A DNA stretch of 64,000 nt from Pohlia nutans. Its lineage: Eukaryota > Streptophyta > Bryopsida > Bryales > Mniaceae. Positions 36,060-48,140 of this stretch are shown piece by piece. Both the position numbers and the translations under genes were made by a program. The stretch's first letter is position 1, and every line of letters starts with the position of its first letter. Below the pieces are notes generated by a model. It worked only from the letters and a program-made list of their open reading frames with translations, did not search any database and was not told the origin of the DNA. The stretch spans positions 441,555-505,554 of the forward strand of contig CM040092.1 of the NCBI GenBank assembly GCA_022496805.1. Reading direction: 5' to 3'.

Positions 36060-37569
36060 CCCTTAAAGGACCAACTGTCTTAACGCGGACATTTAAATGT
36101 TTGGGTAGGTTTCCACGATGTCAATTTTTATTTTTATTTTTTGATATAATTATGTGAATTCGGTGTATCAATACAAAAATAAGGATCTTATTTTTTTTGA
36201 TTCCAACTTTTTAAGTGGAAGTTATGGAGCAAAAGAGGGTTTTTTGGGGGAAGAATGGGCACTGTGGGCAAGACTCAAAATAAACCTTAGAAATTACTAT
36301 TTATCAACTTTAATTGTAAGAATCTTGTTTCAAATTACTAGGAGAGTGCATGGTAAAATTTTCATAGAATTTGACCGTACAACAAGATTATAGCGTTTGA
36401 ATTGAAAAGATGAAATTACAATTTTTTTTTAATATTTTTTTACCGTCTTTGAAGACATGGAAAGAATTGTTAAATTGTTCAAGAAATATCTTAATTTTTA
36501 TTTAACTTTTTAGTTTGGTATTTTCTATCGAGAGCAAAAAAATATATTCACAAGAAAATGAATAGAAAGACAACACTTGATTCGTTAAAAGTGCACGTGC
36601 CATATTAAAAGTGCACATGTTGAAATTTTGTACGTTTGAAGAAAATATAGTCATATTTTACCTATAAAGTGCCAAAATTGAATGTACATAAATTTTACAA
36701 ACATTTGATCAATTGGGATTAATATATGCATGTTTATAATGAAACAAATCATTCAATTTCACATTCATTTGCATACATTCCAATTCATACATTCAACGAA
36801 ACAGAAAACACACAAGTCCATTGAATAATTGGTAAAAAATAAACTACAAAATTTTGGAGCCTTTATTACAATAATTTTATAACAACATTATTTATTGAAA
36901 GGTCAAGCAATATTTGTCATTTGTGTATCAAGACATCCTACGTGCTGCCACTCTATTGCCTCTAAATGGTGATACATTGAATTTTTTTGGTCATCTGGGA
37001 TCTTTATCTCTTTTTCTGTACGTATTCCTAATACACTTGTTACATTCCTTGTCCCCACAGTATTCTTCCAAGCACCAAAGATTGATTTGATTGGCACAAA
37101 ATCATTACATTCCCTTGAGGGCTCCCACATCCGCTCTATGCAATTCTGATACCGTTTGAAGAATTTCCCAACATTGTCTTTCAATCCTATAGGCATTTTT
37201 GGTTGGTACCACAAAACTTGAGCTTGACCATCAGAAGTTGTTTGTGCAACTGTTTTCAATACCTTTCCTATAAAAAAGGGAATACCATTATCCATATCTT
37301 CATCGCTAGTTTCCATTGCAACAAACACCCTAATCTCAACCTCTTTGTGGGGATCCAATGTTGCAATTGCATTTGTTGCACCATTGTTAAGAAGGGTTTA
37401 GAGGTGAAAATGATGCTCAAAAATAGGAAAAATTTGCGGTCCTTTTGCGGTTAAGATTCATAATCTTATGGTTTTGATTTGGATTTTTTGACAATTCCCA
37501 AAAGTGTCCAGAAGGTTGGTTGTAATGTTCCAAAGCCACATATTTCCTCTAATGATAGTGATTTAGGGG
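36060..37569. mobile_element. Large TTAA-flanked element carrying an open frame
   Basis: TTAA lies at 36056-36059 and 37570-37573. Tips CCCTTAAAGGACC and TGATTTAGGGG share only about 8 bp as an inverted repeat. At 1.5 kb it is the largest TTAA-bounded unit here and it contains the 151-codon minus frame at 36903. Pairing of these two ends is inferred. Confidence 0.5.
36903..37358 (-). CDS. Unrecognised 151-aa frame, probably the tail of a longer protein
   Basis: The translation starts within an open stretch; a few in-frame codons continue upstream, so the true start may be a lost exon. It contains NGIPFFIGKVLKTVAQ near residue 24 and QVLWYQPKMP near residue 47, a beta-rich pattern, and ends in a stop at 36903. 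I do not recognise the family. A fragment of a transposon-encoded protein is possible given its position inside a TTAA unit. No signal peptide or membrane segment. Confidence 0.35.
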   Translation of the reverse strand: MDPHKEVEIRVFVAMETSDEDMDNGIPFFIGKVLKTVAQTTSDGQAQVLWYQPKMPIGLKDNVGKFFKRYQNCIERMWEPSRECNDFVPIKSIFGAWKNTVGTRNVTSVLGIRTEKEIKIPDDQKNSMYHHLEAIEWQHVGCLDTQMTNIA

Positions 37570-37573
37570 TTAA

Positions 37574-38130
37574 CCCCTAAACGTACCAAGATGTCCCTGA
37601 AATCGACAATTCGAGAAGAAGCATTATAAACTACTATTTAAAAGAATATTTTGGAATTGATATACAAATGAAAGTTCTAGACTTTGAATTTTAGATTCCA
37701 TCCATACGGTTTGATTCACTAATACTATCACCAATATTTAATTATAAAATTTGAAAGTTGGAATTAAAAAATCCTTCTAAATTTGATTACAAACAAAATT
37801 TTAATATTTGTTGAGTAAAATGTGTTGGAATGAGTTTGAAATTAGATACTCTTGAACGTGATGATTCTTTGAAATTTTTGTGTTTCTTAAATCTATGACC
37901 TCATTTTTGCGATTTCACTTTTGAACTACAATCAATGCAATTTTGGCTTGGTCAACGACTTGACATACTTCTGCATTTGTAATTTAAAAAAAAATGTAAT
38001 CAAGTATGACTAAATCCAACCGTTAGATAGGACAACAACTTGGTGAAGAATCTCCAAAAAAATGAATGACTTTCATCCAAACATTGATGAGAACGTGAGA
38101 AGGGTTTCTGGACGCTGTGATGTTTAGGGG
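37574..38130. mobile_element. TTAA-flanked MITE
   Basis: TTAA lies at 37570-37573 (shared with the preceding unit) and 38131-38134. Tips CCCCTAAACGTACC and GCTGTGATGTTTAGGGG. The body matches 48447-49025 in reverse orientation. Confidence 0.85.
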
Positions 38131-38144
38131 TTAAACCAGATTAA

Positions 38145-38466
38145 CCCCTACACATTCCAGCGTCTAGAAATTGAATCACGGACAGATTTGAAGCCTTGTA
38201 ACTTTCTCATACAACCTCGGATGATTTTCATCCAATTCACCTTTGAAAGCCTATTGAATTTTTTATCAATTACAATAAATCTCTTGTGATGGAGAGTCGT
38301 TGATAATATTGTAGAGGCCTTCGACTGCAAGTATGTCAAATTTGTTGGGTAGATTTTATACTTGCAATGGTCTTCTCATGTACTCCTCATGTACATTTGA
38401 GCCATGCTAATATCTGCTTTTGAGGCTAGACTCTATTTCTGTGCAAAGGGTTGGTACATTTAGGGG
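38145..38466. mobile_element. TTAA-flanked MITE, family X, unfilled copy
   Basis: TTAA lies at 38141-38144 and 38467-38470. Tips CCCCTACACATTCCAGCG and TTGGTACATTTAGGGG. 322 bp. It is the reverse-oriented counterpart of 26404-27271 without the Y insertion. Confidence 0.85.
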
Positions 38467-38470
38467 TTAA

Positions 38471-39273
38471 CCCTTTAGTGCCTAGCAAACCACATTATGG
38501 TCACTACAACGTCCGAAATGCAAATAGCAGAGAATCCGTGAAGAATTGGAACTTCAGTTTTGAAGTTCAGATTGGCGCACATACAATACGCACCTTCCAG
38601 AAAAAATAATTTTCAATTTGGAATTGTACAACTATCAAAATACCTATCAACAGAACGCGAAAATACTGCAAATACTTGAAAATACAGTAAATACTTACAA
38701 ATACAACATATGTATTGTGTAGTATTTCTTGTGTTTGGAAGTTTGTTATCTTGTTTTATTTTTTTGGATTGTGTTCTCTTCTTCATCTTCCATTAGTGTG
38801 TGTAATCCGATCTTGACTAATGTACCCACTCCTGTCAATTTTCAACGTATAAAATTTTGTCCTAAACCGTACATGGACAAGTCACTTTCACTTATAAATC
38901 TCACAATAATTATGTGTGAGTCTATTTTTGATATGAAAGATTGCAACGGAGAGGTGTTGACATAGGGCATAGCTGAACTTCTTTGCTTTTATTTTTGAAA
39001 ATTTACCTCAAATTCTATTTAACTTTGAAGTCACACACCCCCCAAAATCTCGTTTTTGAGCGTGCATTATATAGTTCAAATACATACTATAATCTTCGGA
39101 TCCCACCATCGGATGATTCTCAAATTTTAATAAAATGTGTGCTCTCGAGTTGAGAATAGAATTGTACGGTTACTTTCTAATTTAACCCATTCTATTTTTG
39201 GTAGTCTCAACCACAGTGGAAAAACCCACTGAAATCCAGAGCTGTCTGCTACAGTACCCTAGGCACTAAAGGG
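38471..39273. mobile_element. TTAA-flanked MITE, 'AGTGCC' family
   Basis: TTAA lies at 38467-38470 (shared) and 39274-39277. Tips CCCTTTAGTGCCTAGC and CCTAGGCACTAAAGGG, a 15-bp inverted repeat. Related to 19924-20882 over most of its length. It ends just upstream of the transporter gene's leader. Confidence 0.9.
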
Positions 39274-39277
39274 TTAA

Positions 39278-40495
39278 GCGCTAATAAAACGTGATTAGGA
39301 GGAAGCGCGGGCGGGAGGCAAGAAGGGTTTGGTTTGCGAGCAATCAAGGTTTTGCACGTTTGCACGTTGCGAGGGATTTGGAGGCAGGCACCGACTGACG
39401 CACAGCCCGAGCTGTAGCGAACGAAAGAAAATCAATTAGGGTTACTATATCATGTGGTAGAGAAAGAAAGAAAGAAAGAAAGAAAGAAGGAGGTTTTACC
39501 GTGAGTGCGTGCTAGGGAATTTGGCGTTGAGGAGTTTCTATTTGTGGCGTGGCGATGGTGCCGCTCGATCCTGTTTTCGCGCGTCGTTTCCGGTGCTTTA
39601 CCGCGCTAATTCCTGCTGTGCGCTTCAATTCCCACACGTTGTGAGCAACGTGACGGAAAGGGGCGTTGGAGCCGTCAAGTGTTCTCGCCGAGACAAGGCT
39701 GATGAAATTTTCCACACTGTAAGTTTGATTTTGGTGCATGAAGATCTTTTCACTTATTCACGCGGAGAGTAACGGAGGAGATCAATCTTGTTTGTTCAGA
39801 GGAGATCAATTAGATACGAAGATCGTGTGACGCGGTGTTTACGCTTGATGATCCTTAAGAGTTGGCAATTTTTTTATTTTAGTGAAGAGAGGAGTGTTTC
39901 CGAAGCGTGTGACTTCATTTTCTTCCCTCTTGTTCTGTACGAGAACTATAGATTTCGAGAATGCGAGAATATTAGTTGATGTGTTGAATGTCGTTGTACA
40001 GAGAGACAATTTTAGGAAGTGTTAGGTTGGTTTTAGGCGCACGTTAGGGGTTTTAGGAATATCGCGCGTCGATGAGAATCTTGCGTGCATTTGGATGTGT
40101 TTAGCGTTTGCAGTATGTGAAATGGAGAATCTCTTTCTGCATACGCAGGTGTGATTTGTTCACAGGTTTAAAAAATTTCCCCTCCGGTTTTCGGAGTGTA
40201 ATACTTTTTAATATTTTCTACATTTTAACATTTGGTTTTCCCCGGCTGGAAGCCAGCGTTCGTTGCGAAGACATGCTTGGTTTGGTACTGCCACCGCCTC
40301 AAGCCGTAGAGTCAAGGAGGATCTGAAGAGCAGGGTTTAGCGTTCTCGTTGGAGCCTTTGAAACTGGCTTGCTCATGTTGACGAGATTGTCGGACCTTCA
40401 AGACGAGGAGCGAAAAGGATAACTGTTAGTGGATTATATCTGCGCGAAGACAATTTTGAACTGATTTTTTAAGCAAGTGACATCATCAGACAACA
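39278..40495 (+). promoter_or_regulatory. Promoter and 5' leader of the GDP-mannose transporter
   Basis: The GC content rises after 39.28 kb and the stretch to the start codon at 40496 has gene-flank character. It contains a GAAA microsatellite. Leader exon borders cannot be set from sequence. Short frames here contain no recognisable protein. Confidence 0.45.
39461..39489 (+). repeat. (GAAA)n microsatellite in the leader region
   Basis: About seven AGAA/GAAA units, roughly 1 kb upstream of the start codon. Confidence 0.95.
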
Positions 40496-43400
40496 ATGGC
40501 GACTAGGTATGCTTAATCCTTTCTGAAATGGCTCTCTTTGCGCTGTAGTGAGCGCGGTTCGTGTCTTTCATACGTAATGTTTATCTTGTAAACTTGACGA
40601 TATGTTGTGTTTATTCTAATAATGTTCTGTTTTGAGTTCTGCAAATATGACTATCAATTGGTAGGATTATGTTGTCTCTGGTTTCTGTGACTATCTCGGT
40701 TTTTTGAGAAGCCTTGTGCAATTAGAGATTCTTATTCTCATACTAAGACTGTGAGTATACAAGTTCTGTAAAGTTAATGCACTATTATGTGCAGGGCGAT
40801 TCGGATTCCTAGTTCAACCGAGATAGAAGATGCCGAAATTGGGTTGCTAGATGATTATAAATCTGGAAACATATCTAAGGGAATGAACGGAACTGGCAAT
40901 GGGACACAGAATGGGCTGGTTTCATCTGCACCACTTACCAGTCCGGTTAATTCTCTTCATACCAGAGGTTTTCATACCAGCAAGTAAGTTTACTTTTCGA
41001 GCTTACCTGCAGCACCTTCTTGACTAACTTCTCTAGTATTGGACACGTTCATTCTGATTGGTCATCGAAGTTCTCAGTGGTTTGCGGGAAGTCTGATTTG
41101 GAGTTGATCATATTGAAGGTCAGCCACAGAACTTCGAACTCAAGTCGATGACATCGAGGCTGCAGCCGGCGAGAAATCGATTAAGCAATCGAAGACTCGG
41201 AATCAGTCATTAATCTCTGGCTTAGCCTACTGTGTTACATCATGTGGCATGATTCTACTAAACAAAACGGCCCTATCCGGTTATGGTCTCCACGGTGGGA
41301 TATCACTTATGTTTTATCAGGTATGATAATTTTTCTTTCCAGGTGTTGTGATCCCTTTGATTAATGGCGCCTCTGATGCAAGCAATTATCCTTGAGGAAT
41401 TTTCTTACATGTCTGCGTTGATTGAAATCAGATTTTGAATGCTTCTGCGTAAGCAGTTACTGTGTGATCACCTAATCTGTGAACACAAGCTTGCCCTAGT
41501 TTTTGACTCAAAAACACAAGACCTGGCTTCCAAGTTATTGGGATTACTGTGACCTCCAAGGATTTTCTCTTTCGAAGATGTAATAGGATATACTCGTCCT
41601 TTAGTAGCTAGTTTTCTAGAAATATTCCTCTCAGAAATGATATATTAACCTTGGCTCTTTCGTTGTGAATTTTCTGCAGAATGTGATTAGTGTCCTGCTA
41701 GTTGTCATTTTGGAATTCATTGGAGCTATAACAACCGAGCCACTTACCTGGAAGCTCGTTAAAGTTTGGTTTCCTGTCAACTGCCTATTCGTTTGCATGC
41801 TTGTTACTAGCACCTATAGGTAAGTTCTTTTAGTCATCAGCAAGTTTGTGAGCCTTTTTTCATACTTTGTGTTTTCCAACTATGCAACACTTGCGAAGTA
41901 GGGTTTTGTTTAGTACATATTTTGTGTTGGAAGTATATTCTTCAAAACTTGTCTCTCATGACTACTTTTGCTTTCTACTGTCTTTCCTAGTTCAGCCTAA
42001 ACCCAATCAAGAGCACTGTTGACCTCGGGTATCTTGGATAATCGATCTTCGAGAGTCAATAAAAATGTAATTAAAATTTAGTTGTGCTAGGTTCATATCC
42101 TTAGATGCTTTACCGAACCTGATGTTGGCCTATTGTACACGTCATCCTTCCGATGTGCTATCAATTAATGCTGTATTTGTTTTGTTCGAGCTGAAAGCAT
42201 CCGTTGCTATTGAGTGTTCATCTGGTTGTCAATGTTGAATGTCGTGGGGTGCTGGGCAGTTTGAAGTTTATGAACGTTGCTATGGTCACAATCTTGAAGA
42301 ATATTACAAATCTGATCACCGCATGTGGTGAAATCTACTTTTTCAACAAGCACCACAACAACAAAGTTTGGGGTTCTTTGGGTCTTATGGTATGCCTGCA
42401 ATCTAGTTTTTATTGATCCTTGCTGCCTTTGCAATCAACCTCTGTACGTGGTGGTCATTTTGGAAATTGACTGGATGATATTACTTTTTCTTCGGTGGTT
42501 TTTTTCCTATAATTTTCTCTCCATTCATGTTTGTTCGATCACCCCTTCATTTTAATATTTGTTGCTGAATGGGAATGATTTCAGCTTGTATCTGCAATAA
42601 GTGGAGGATTCACGGACCTTTCTTTCCATGCTGTCGGTTATGCATGGCAAATATTGAACTGCTTTTGCACTGCTGCCTACTCTGTAAGCTTCCATTTCAC
42701 TCCTTTTGGCAATTTCTTTGATCACAAACTATTCTTAAGCTTCAAGCTTCAAGCTTGGTCTTTAATCCTCTTAAGTCTAGCGTTTCTTGCCCATTCTTTG
42801 TGAAGGTTTAAGTATGGACGTGATTCATTTTCGTCCTGATCTCACAGTTATTGACTATCGTTGTCAAGTATTAGGCAAATGTCTACTTTGCAACCTGGTT
42901 TTGGGGACCTTTCTCGTGGTCTGAGATTCTGACGCATGTTGATGTATTTAAACCGTCTACAGCAGAGTGAGTCGTGATTAATATTGATTTGGTACTGCAG
43001 TTGAGGCTGAGAAAAGTCATGGATTTAGCAAAGCAGAAAACAGTTTCAGGAACCTTGAATGAGTTTTCAATGGTTTTATTGAATAACCTGCTCTCTATTC
43101 CTTTGGGCTTTGTCCTCATCCTTATCTTCGAGAACGACATTTTGTCAATGTAAGTCATAATTTACATCATTCCTTTCCCACTTCTACTGCTTAATCTTTA
43201 CATTTTGACCCAATTACATCACTTCCGCTATTTGCGTCGACATTTTCAATGTCTCATTGGAAAAGCAACCTTGTAGACCTTGTCATCAATACTGAGTTCT
43301 GTAGATACTATTATAATATTTTATCAATATTTTGATTGGGTTTTCTGACCTTTGCGGGTAATCAACAGGTCAGCACTGAAAATTCCCATGTTCTGGGTTG

Positions 43401-44121
43401 TCGCCACCTTGAGTGGGGTGCTTGGTTTATTTATCAGCTTTGCATCAATGTGGTTTTTGCACCAAACCAGTCCAACAACGTACAGGTGTGTTTATCTTTG
43501 AGGTTATTACTAACGGGTCTTATTGCCTGTGTCTTTTAGATATGGTCGTTTTGTGAATCACTTCAGAGGATGCATAAAATCTTTTTACAGTCACACTACA
43601 TACGGTAGATTGAAATGAAACGTCCCTACTTCTGTAAATGAACCAAACAAATGGGTCAACGTATGTGGGCACTTTTTTTGTATTCTGACCTGCAGGAATA
43701 GATCAGGAAAGTAGATTTCTAGTTGTAAGATGCGTCTAGGCTACATTGGATTCGGCTTCAGTGGTGCCTTCATTTGATTACCGGTATGAGTATCGTGTTC
43801 TGGATCTTGTGCAGTTTGGTGGGTTCATTGAATAAAATTCCTCTATCCTTAGCGGGTATTGTAATATTTCAAGTGCCAACGAGCGTTCCAAATATGCTGA
43901 GTATATTCTTTGGTATGCAAACGATTGATACACTTCAACCTCCTTTGCAGCATATGCAATTTGTGGCCTTTGTGCATGTTATTTCGTTAAGTGCAGGTGA
44001 TTACGTTTCATTTGTCTTCCCTTCCTATGAATGTCAGTTTTTGCAATAAACTGATGAGTAAATGTTCTTTCCAGGATTATTTGCCGGAGTTCTGTTTGCG
44101 AGAGCAAAAATGTCGGGATGA
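40496..44121 (+). CDS. GONST1: GDP-mannose (GDP-sugar) transporter, GONST1/VRG4 type, 10 coding exons
   Basis: This Golgi antiporter of the nucleotide-sugar / triose-phosphate translocator superfamily carries GDP-mannose into the Golgi lumen for glycan and glycolipid synthesis. Exons: 40496-40506, 40795-40983, 41119-41320, 41680-41819, 42260-42389, 42585-42683, 43001-43149, 43369-43485, 43815-43912, 44075-44121. All introns are GT-AG and the frame closes at 393 aa. The first ATG (CAACAATGGCG) opens an 11-nt coding exon. Residues 1 to about 95 form a hydrophilic cytosolic N-terminus; hydrophobic helices follow. Diagnostic blocks are NVAMVTILKNITNLITACGE (exon 5) and the GDP-sugar-binding motif GSLNK (residues 349-353, exon 9). 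Similar Arabidopsis proteins are shorter at the N-terminus. No defect was seen. A damaged copy of exons 5-8 lies 15.9 kb downstream. The symbol marks the closest family member; orthology is inferred. Confidence 0.95.
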
Positions 44122-44880
44122 ACTCTAAGATTGCGAGTTCAAAGTCTCTCCAGTTACCTCCACGAATTTGTGGCGGTTGCTGTGCCCTTCTTTTCAAAAA
44201 CTACTTACAATTTTGATCTGCATAGGGTTGTAATTTTTTCAGATCCGCAGAGGCTTCATTTCTATAGAAGTCTCTCTGAAATAGTGCGGGGTTGAGTTGA
44301 TGCTCAATGTGGGGCTCGTACATCTTGGTACTGTTCCATCGTTGCTCAGGTTGGTTAAGTTACTCGGTAACTTTTGAGAAGACACCAACCTGACTTGTAG
44401 ACTGTTGATGCTATAGAATACTGATAGAATCGTGACCCCCCATTGATCCCCTCAAGCCCATGAAATTGTAGGTGGGTTTATCTATCATTTTAATCTTTTA
44501 ACCATTGCTAGGATATAATGGTAGGAGTTCTCCTGACTGAGAACCGGATATTGTCATTTACCTGAAATTGCAAGAGAATTTATTGAAAGTTCCTGTTCAC
44601 TCATAGTCTATGATTTGCGCAAAGTGTTTAGCAGAATGTGCTAATATGCAGGCAGGATCTTCAGGAGCCTACTGGTGGAAATCATCATTCTGATGCTACT
44701 TCCATCATAATCCTATCCCTATTGGCCATAAGGATTTTTTTTGTTTTGTTTTTTTTGTTTATTTGTTTTAGGGTTTAGATACCAATTTGATTTCAGATTT
44801 TTATTTCACCTTGTAGAATTTTATCTCAACTGTTAAACAAGTGGGAAATGTTTAATAAATCTTTGTATAAGAGACAAACC
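44122..44880 (+). other. 3' UTR of the GDP-mannose transporter
   Basis: AATAAA at 44854-44859 is the best poly(A) signal, giving a 3' UTR of about 0.75 kb. Most of this segment is retained in the downstream duplicate (59422-59980). Confidence 0.6.
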
Positions 44881-46120
44881 AGGAATTTTAAGTCACCGTT
44901 TTGTCTTCTTATTTGAAACCTTTGTTGTATTCCAAATTTTTGTCATTAATTTTTAAAAATCTTTTTTTTCTCCTTTGTCTCTGAACTTCCACGTGCACTA
45001 GCCCAAAATGTACAAACTACACTAATTTTTCAAATATATATTTTGAAATTAATTTAGACCATAGTATTTCAACTTCATTATGTTGGGGAAACATGAAAAG
45101 TGTTATAATAACGAGTAGCCATATAATGCATAATACGACATTTGGATTGCATTAGAGTTAAATTTTATGTTGCATTCGTAAGGTTGAGCTAAAACTTTTT
45201 GGAAGAAAGATAAGGTAGAATTGGTTTTTTAAATTGGCCCCTTTTTTTTAATCAATCCCAAGGTTTTGCGTTGTCAAGCCGATTCGAACATTGAACCCTC
45301 CCAATGCAAAAGAATCTCCCCAAATCGCACTAGTGTTCAGATGGTAGAATCTTTGGGTGCTCCCATACCGGCCTCAAGATCCCCCAAACCCAACAGTTTG
45401 GCTTGTTGTGGCACTGAATGTCAAAAATTTCAATAATAGCATAAAAGAGAGGCCAACCCCTCTTCCACTTTACAGATAACTCAATTAACGAGGAATGTAA
45501 TTTTTTCCAAAACAATGATTCAAATGCATACTTCAAGCCTCTACCACCCATATTTTTAAAACTATGATTTTTTTGAAGATGACAGAATAGTGAACGCGGA
45601 GAGAATGATAAAGGGAGACCCATTTGCTCTAATGAAAAAATGAACACTATATTAAACACAAACTAAACGATGATGAAAGCATATGAAGTTGAAAACAAAT
45701 TCATTCAATGAAAACAAGAGCCTAATTAAAAATGCTTGATGTTGTTGACTAAGGTTTGCAACCTCGAGTGCAACCTCCATCTCTGTATTTGCGACTGCAT
45801 CACTACAAAATCTTGAGGGTTATTCAAAACAAAATTGAACATCATCTGCAAATGTTCATAATACCGTCCAAATTTCAGGTATGCATGGTTAGGTCTATAA
45901 AATAAAAAGTTTATTATTTTTGGATGCTCCGCAAAGCTCGTGCAAAAGCATCCCAAAGAAAACACATTTTTTGTGAATTTCTAAGTCAAAGCGTAGACTG
46001 ACCATTACTCGTGCATAGGGTTCGTGCTTTATCTAGATGTTGGATTCTCAAAATCAGCCAATAAATCAGCCAAATACTAAACTTTAATTAATCCCAAATT
46101 TCACTAGAATGCAGCAAATT
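44881..46120. other. Gene flank, source of the downstream duplication
   Basis: About 44881-45848 is repeated at about 60000-61088. A pol III B-box-like GTTCGAATC on the minus strand (about 45280) with an A-rich end next to it (45240-45250) suggests a tRNA-derived SINE. The minus frame at 45726-45848 is the truncated 3' part of the exon listed at 60965-61299. Confidence 0.5.
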
Positions 46121-46123
46121 GTC

Positions 46124-46600
46124 CCTTTAATGTCTTGATTCAACACTGTTTTCAAAGAAGCGCTATAAAATGTTTGATGAAAACCAAAAATGGGGTTGAT
46201 GGTCAATGCAAAGTTGTAAATGTCAATGTGAAGATCACATCTGTACGGTTGGATTTATTCTATTTTTATTTGAATATTTTTAAATTAATTTTAGAAGGTT
46301 TTCTTTTGAAATTCAATTTAAAATCCCAAAGTAACACAACAAAATTTAAAAATACGGTAATGAAATTGGAATAACATGCACTATGAGATGGTATGGTTTC
46401 CATTATTTGATTCTACTTGTTTTGGAAAATCATACTTAAGGTCCCACTTTTTACACTAAGATTGAAACTTGACATAAACCAATTCTTTTCTAAAACTCAT
46501 AATAACTTATTTTGAAGATCCAAACTATACAAAGGATAGTCAACTTGCTCAAGAACCAAGATAAATTTCGGTGGATGAAAACTGTCCAATATGAATGAGA
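46124..46600. mobile_element. Decayed TTAA element, family W
   Basis: The tip CCCTTTAATGTCTTGATTCAA and the following body are the reverse complement of the right part of 49740-50279. The TTAA flanks and the far end are eroded. Confidence 0.55.
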
Positions 46601-47056
46601 ATCTAGCAGTTTCAATCTGCGCGTCGTCCACATAATACGAGGGTTATACAAGTATTTCGTGCAGGCACTCCATGTCATGGTAATTCCAAAGGTTCAAATA
46701 TTAACAAAAATAAAACATCATTTACTTTACACTTTGAACTCCTTGTTATAAACTTTATATTTTTACATTACAATACTGTATGTGCAAAGAATATTTGCTA
46801 TTGTGTACGTGGACACTTTCCTCATGTAAAGTTTTGAATTTGTGTACGTTGGCTATGAAAGGTGTGATATAAAAGAATTCTATTAAATTGATGCTACATT
46901 AAATGGGAAATAACATTAAATAAAATGGACAATGTTGTGCATGTAAACTAGGGTTATTTTTAGAGGGAAAAAATATGCTTGGCAAAATCTTTCGTAAAAG
47001 AAAAGAGAATTATTTGATATTTTTGTTAGATGAACATCATAAGACTTATTAGCTTT
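46601..47056. other. Intergenic, nothing recognised
   Basis: AT-rich spacer without coding or repeat structure that I could identify. Confidence 0.5.
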
Positions 47057-47059
47057 AAA

Positions 47060-47178
47060 CGCTTGTGGAAAAGGTGGTATCTCCTGGGAAGATGCCCAAC
47101 AAAATCACTGTGCATGTGTAAAATTGGGCACCATTTGCCTGAACATCTTCCTCAGCAGTGTCACCTTTTCTACTAGTG
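47060..47178. mobile_element. 119-bp miniature CACTA-like element
   Basis: Ends CGCTTGTGGAAAAGGTGG and CACCTTTTCTACTAGTG, inverted, flanked by AAA at 47057-47059 and 47179-47181. Subterminal GGGAAGATG / CATCTTCC also pair. These ends match the larger element at 49508-50472. Confidence 0.75.
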
Positions 47179-47334
47179 AAAATCAACCTCAAATTTCACT
47201 CAACATTTTTAAAGTGAGTATTGGAATTCATACTTGTAAAGTCTACTCATAAAATTCAACCTTCATCAAAGGCCCCATGTGGCTAGTAGTTGAATTCACA
47301 TCCAATGACAAAATCTCTAAGAATGTTGATTTAA

Positions 47335-47872
47335 CCCTTAAATGACAGATGGAGTAAGGGAAATTATAAATGTATTATAAAATGTTACTTTTGCAACTTT
47401 GATGAAGTTTGGTTCAAAAGAGAAAATGAAAAGCACAGCTTCTAGTAATTATCCGTATGGTCAAACTTCCAAAACAATTTTAGATACTCATTTAATGAAT
47501 TTAGAAGCATTTACCATTGAATATTCACCCAAAAATTTATTTTCAGAATTTGAAATTTGGTATGATTGGTTAAAACTAGACATTATTTTCTAAAATTTTA
47601 AAAAGCAAAATTTTCAAAGGAGAGAGCATCATCATTTTTCCAAATTAGTAAGTTCTATAACACTAAGACAATATTGAGGTCTTTGTCTTTGAAAAATTCC
47701 TTAGTGAACCTCAATATTGCAAATGAAATGCATCAAATACAATACTAGAACATGATCTCTACCCTCAATTTTGACAAAAAATCAGAACCTGAAAATTTTC
47801 ATTTCCTGACCATAGACAATCACTGCTATTTGGGCTATGACCAGAAAATGGTCGATCGGTCACTTAGAACAA
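47335..47872. mobile_element. TTAA-flanked MITE, right end eroded
   Basis: TTAA lies at 47331-47334. Left tip CCCTTAAATGACAG. The right end has a hairpin GACCA-GAAAA-TGGTC followed by CACTTAGAAC, a mutated tip; the final TTAA is not intact. The body is shared with the second half of 53446-54435. Confidence 0.65.
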
Positions 47873-48140
47873 TTTAGAACATTGAAGGGAGAAAGATACT
47901 CATATTCCATCGGTATCTCATCCACTTTGAATTTCTAGCATTAAAATGCATGTATTTTTCATCTAGTTTGTAGAGAATCTATTGCACGCTTTCAGAGGTA
48001 GGGTGCAGATGCTCTAAATTTAGGATAGTTTTGGTATCCTAGTTTGATGGACAATAATGATTACCCATGCATAGTGATTGTGATTGGTTCATAGACTACA
48101 TAGTCGGACACATAGTAGTTCAAAGGTGTGGAGATAATAG

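Noticed and set aside
43774..44049. 91-codon plus frame starting in intron 8 of the transporter
   Set aside because: It is exon 9 plus intron sequence in the correct frame. Splicing into exon 10 gives the family C-terminus, so it is not a separate gene.
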